From the NCBI RefSeq assembly GCF_900167455.1, contig NZ_FUWJ01000001.1, positions 1,612,001 to 1,676,000 on the forward strand: a DNA stretch of 64,000 nucleotides, written 5' to 3'. Below, piece by piece: positions 62,849 to 64,000 of this stretch (its first letter is position 1; each line of letters starts with the position of its first letter). The notes below the pieces were generated by a model that was not told where the DNA came from, did not search any database, and worked only from the letters and a program-made list of their open reading frames with translations. The DNA comes from Enhydrobacter aerosaccus. GTDB lineage: Bacteria; Pseudomonadota; Alphaproteobacteria; Reyranellales; Reyranellaceae. A program made the translations under genes and the position numbers.

Positions 62849-64000
62849 CTAGTCGCCCGGCAGAAACGCAGGGAGTAACAACGCGGTCGTGAATCCCGGC
62901 ACCGGCGGCGTCATCCATCGGCGCGCGCGTCCGCGGCCGAACGACTGCACCTTGCCGGCCGCCGCCAGCGAATCGAGGGCCCGCTGCACGGTGCGTTGGC
63001 TGGCGCCCAAGGCCAATGCCAGCGCTGAGCTCGACCAAGACTCACCGTCGGCCAGGAACGCCAGGACCGCGCCATGCTCCTCCTCGACCGGCCGTGCCAG
63101 CACCGCGATCGTGCCATCGCGACGGGGCGCCAGCGCAAATCCCCGCTTGGTGGCGCGCAGGTCGGCCAGCGGTCGAAGCAGGGTGCGCAACCGTCCGACC
63201 TCGACTCGCAACCGCACGCGATGCGATTCGTCGGCAACCTTGCCGCGAAAGGCCAGCGCGATGAGCGCATCGCGGGCCACATCGCCAGGCCACGCCTCGG
63301 CCAGCGCGCGCGCGAGTACGAACAGGACCGGCCGCGTCGCCAGCGACACAACCGTGCCGGCCTGGCGCACAGCATGACGGCAGGCATCGACGACGAGGAC
63401 CTGCGAGGCCAACACGGTCTCGACCGCGTCGAGCCGCAGCACCCGCTCCTCGCCGCGCTCGATCAGGCGCGCGGCCGGCGCATCGAGCGTTCGGGCAGCG
63501 CTTTCGACCTCCGCCGTCAGCGCCGGAATATCGGCCTGCCGCGCGGCCTCCGCGGCCCGGGTCAACGCCGTCCGCGCGGCCTTCGTGCGCAGCCGCCGGA
63601 TCGCGATGCCGGCAACGACCAGCTCGTGAGCAGTCCGCAACGCGGGCGGACACGGCGCCGGATCGAGCGCCGCGAGCGCGCGTTCGGCCTCGTCGAGGCG
63701 GCCGATCAGCAGCAGGCGCCGGACCTCGAGATAGCCGGCATGCGCAGCATTCACCGGGTCGCCTTGTTCGTCGAGGATCGCCCGCGCCATGTCGAGTGTC
63801 TTGGCCGGCCAGCCGAGGTCGCGCGACGCCAGCGCGATCTCGGCCTCGGCGACGACGCAGCGCGCGCGGGCCACGGCCTCCTTCGGTCCGAAGGCACGCG
63901 CTGCCCGGCGCAACAGGCTGCGGGCGCGCTCGAGATCGCCGAGCTGCGCCATGGCGATGCCGCGCAGCGCCAACGCCGCCGCATCGTCGCGCAGCGCGAC
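62849..64000 (-). CDS. Transcriptional regulator with helical repeats and two winged-helix segments (partial, 5' end missing)
   Basis: 383 residues seen, continuing past the right edge. An Ala/Arg-rich helical-repeat (TPR-like) part is followed by R-L-R-V-E-V-G-R-L-R-T-L-L-R-P-L-A-D-L-R-A-T-K-R-G-F-A-L, the wing of an OmpR/SARP-like DNA-binding domain, then a second HTH (A-L-A-L-A-L-G-A-S-Q-R-T-V-Q-R-A-L-D-S-L-A-A-A-G-K-V). Probably controls itself and the propeller gene downstream. Family name uncertain. Confidence 0.7.
   Translation of the reverse strand, partial: VALRDDAAALALRGIAMAQLGDLERARSLLRRAARAFGPKEAVARARCVVAEAEIALASRDLGWPAKTLDMARAILDEQGDPVNAAHAGYLEVRRLLLIGRLDEAERALAALDPAPCPPALRTAHELVVAGIAIRRLRTKAARTALTRAAEAARQADIPALTAEVESAARTLDAPAARLIERGEERVLRLDAVETVLASQVLVVDACRHAVRQAGTVVSLATRPVLFVLARALAEAWPGDVARDALIALAFRGKVADESHRVRLRVEVGRLRTLLRPLADLRATKRGFALAPRRDGTIAVLARPVEEEHGAVLAFLADGESWSSSALALALGASQRTVQRALDSLAAAGKVQSFGRGRARRWMTPPVPGFTTALLLPAFLPGD

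Overview
The window is GC-rich, densely packed chromosomal DNA with no insertion sequence, phage gene or CRISPR array. Three things suggest an alphaproteobacterium, probably on the Rhodospirillales/Reyranella side: a complete ISC operon, the tyrS-anmK and glnE-bcp neighbourhoods, and a single-domain Rrf2 regulator. This taxonomic reading is inference from gene content and style. Both ends cut genes: a DinB-type protein at base 1 and a helix-turn-helix regulator at base 64000.

Region 1 (1-10919) is general housekeeping and envelope. It holds an HlyD/DHA2 drug-efflux pair, an antibiotic-biosynthesis-monooxygenase-like protein, two tandem paralogous lipoproteins, a DUF4239-like membrane protein, ATP-dependent PEP carboxykinase (pckA), an acyl-CoA ligase, a cold-shock protein with a clear terminator, and a one-domain response regulator.

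Region 2 (11088-26361) is the most distinctive part. It encodes what looks like a full uptake and degradation module for a hydantoin, dihydropyrimidine or N-carbamoyl compound. On the minus strand lie a polar amino-acid ABC transporter (SBP, ATPase, two permeases) and, beyond a plus-strand hydantoin/Asp-Glu racemase, an operon of DapA-family lyase, D-hydantoinase/dihydropyrimidinase, N-carbamoyl-D-amino-acid hydrolase and flavin reductase. Diverging from that operon is a peptide/nickel-type ABC transporter (two permeases, SBP, two ATPases) with a TRZ/ATZ-type amidohydrolase inserted between the SBP and the ATPases. Racemase + hydantoinase + D-carbamoylase is the classical set for converting 5-substituted hydantoins to amino acids. 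The lyase, the flavin reductase and the extra deaminase-like enzyme are not part of that classical set.

Region 3 (26362-32306) has an FAD/NAD(P) oxidoreductase, an elongator tRNA-Met with a visible promoter, an alkaline-phosphatase-superfamily enzyme, a Bug/TctC solute-binding protein, mnmA, and two tandem glycine-zipper lipoproteins.

Region 4 (32364-39298) is a complete iron-sulfur assembly operon on the minus strand: iscR, an extra NifS-like desulfurase, iscS, iscU, iscA, hscB, hscA, fdx, iscX. An IscR-like site overlaps the candidate -35 upstream of iscR.

Region 5 (39381-64000) contains two alpha/beta hydrolases, anmK and tyrS (divergent), a large AsmA/YhdP-like protein, glnE-bcp, an OmpR-type regulator, an MHS-family permease, an amidohydrolase, manganese catalase, and an AsmA-family gene broken by a one-base slip in a G6 run. 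After these come a YbaK-type deacylase, an aldo/keto reductase, a VOC protein, two paralogous small exported proteins beside a porin, and a beta-propeller protein next to the truncated regulator. Tandem paralogue pairs recur four times (lipoproteins at 4 kb, glycine-zipper proteins at 31 kb, desulfurases at 37 kb, small exported proteins at 60 kb).
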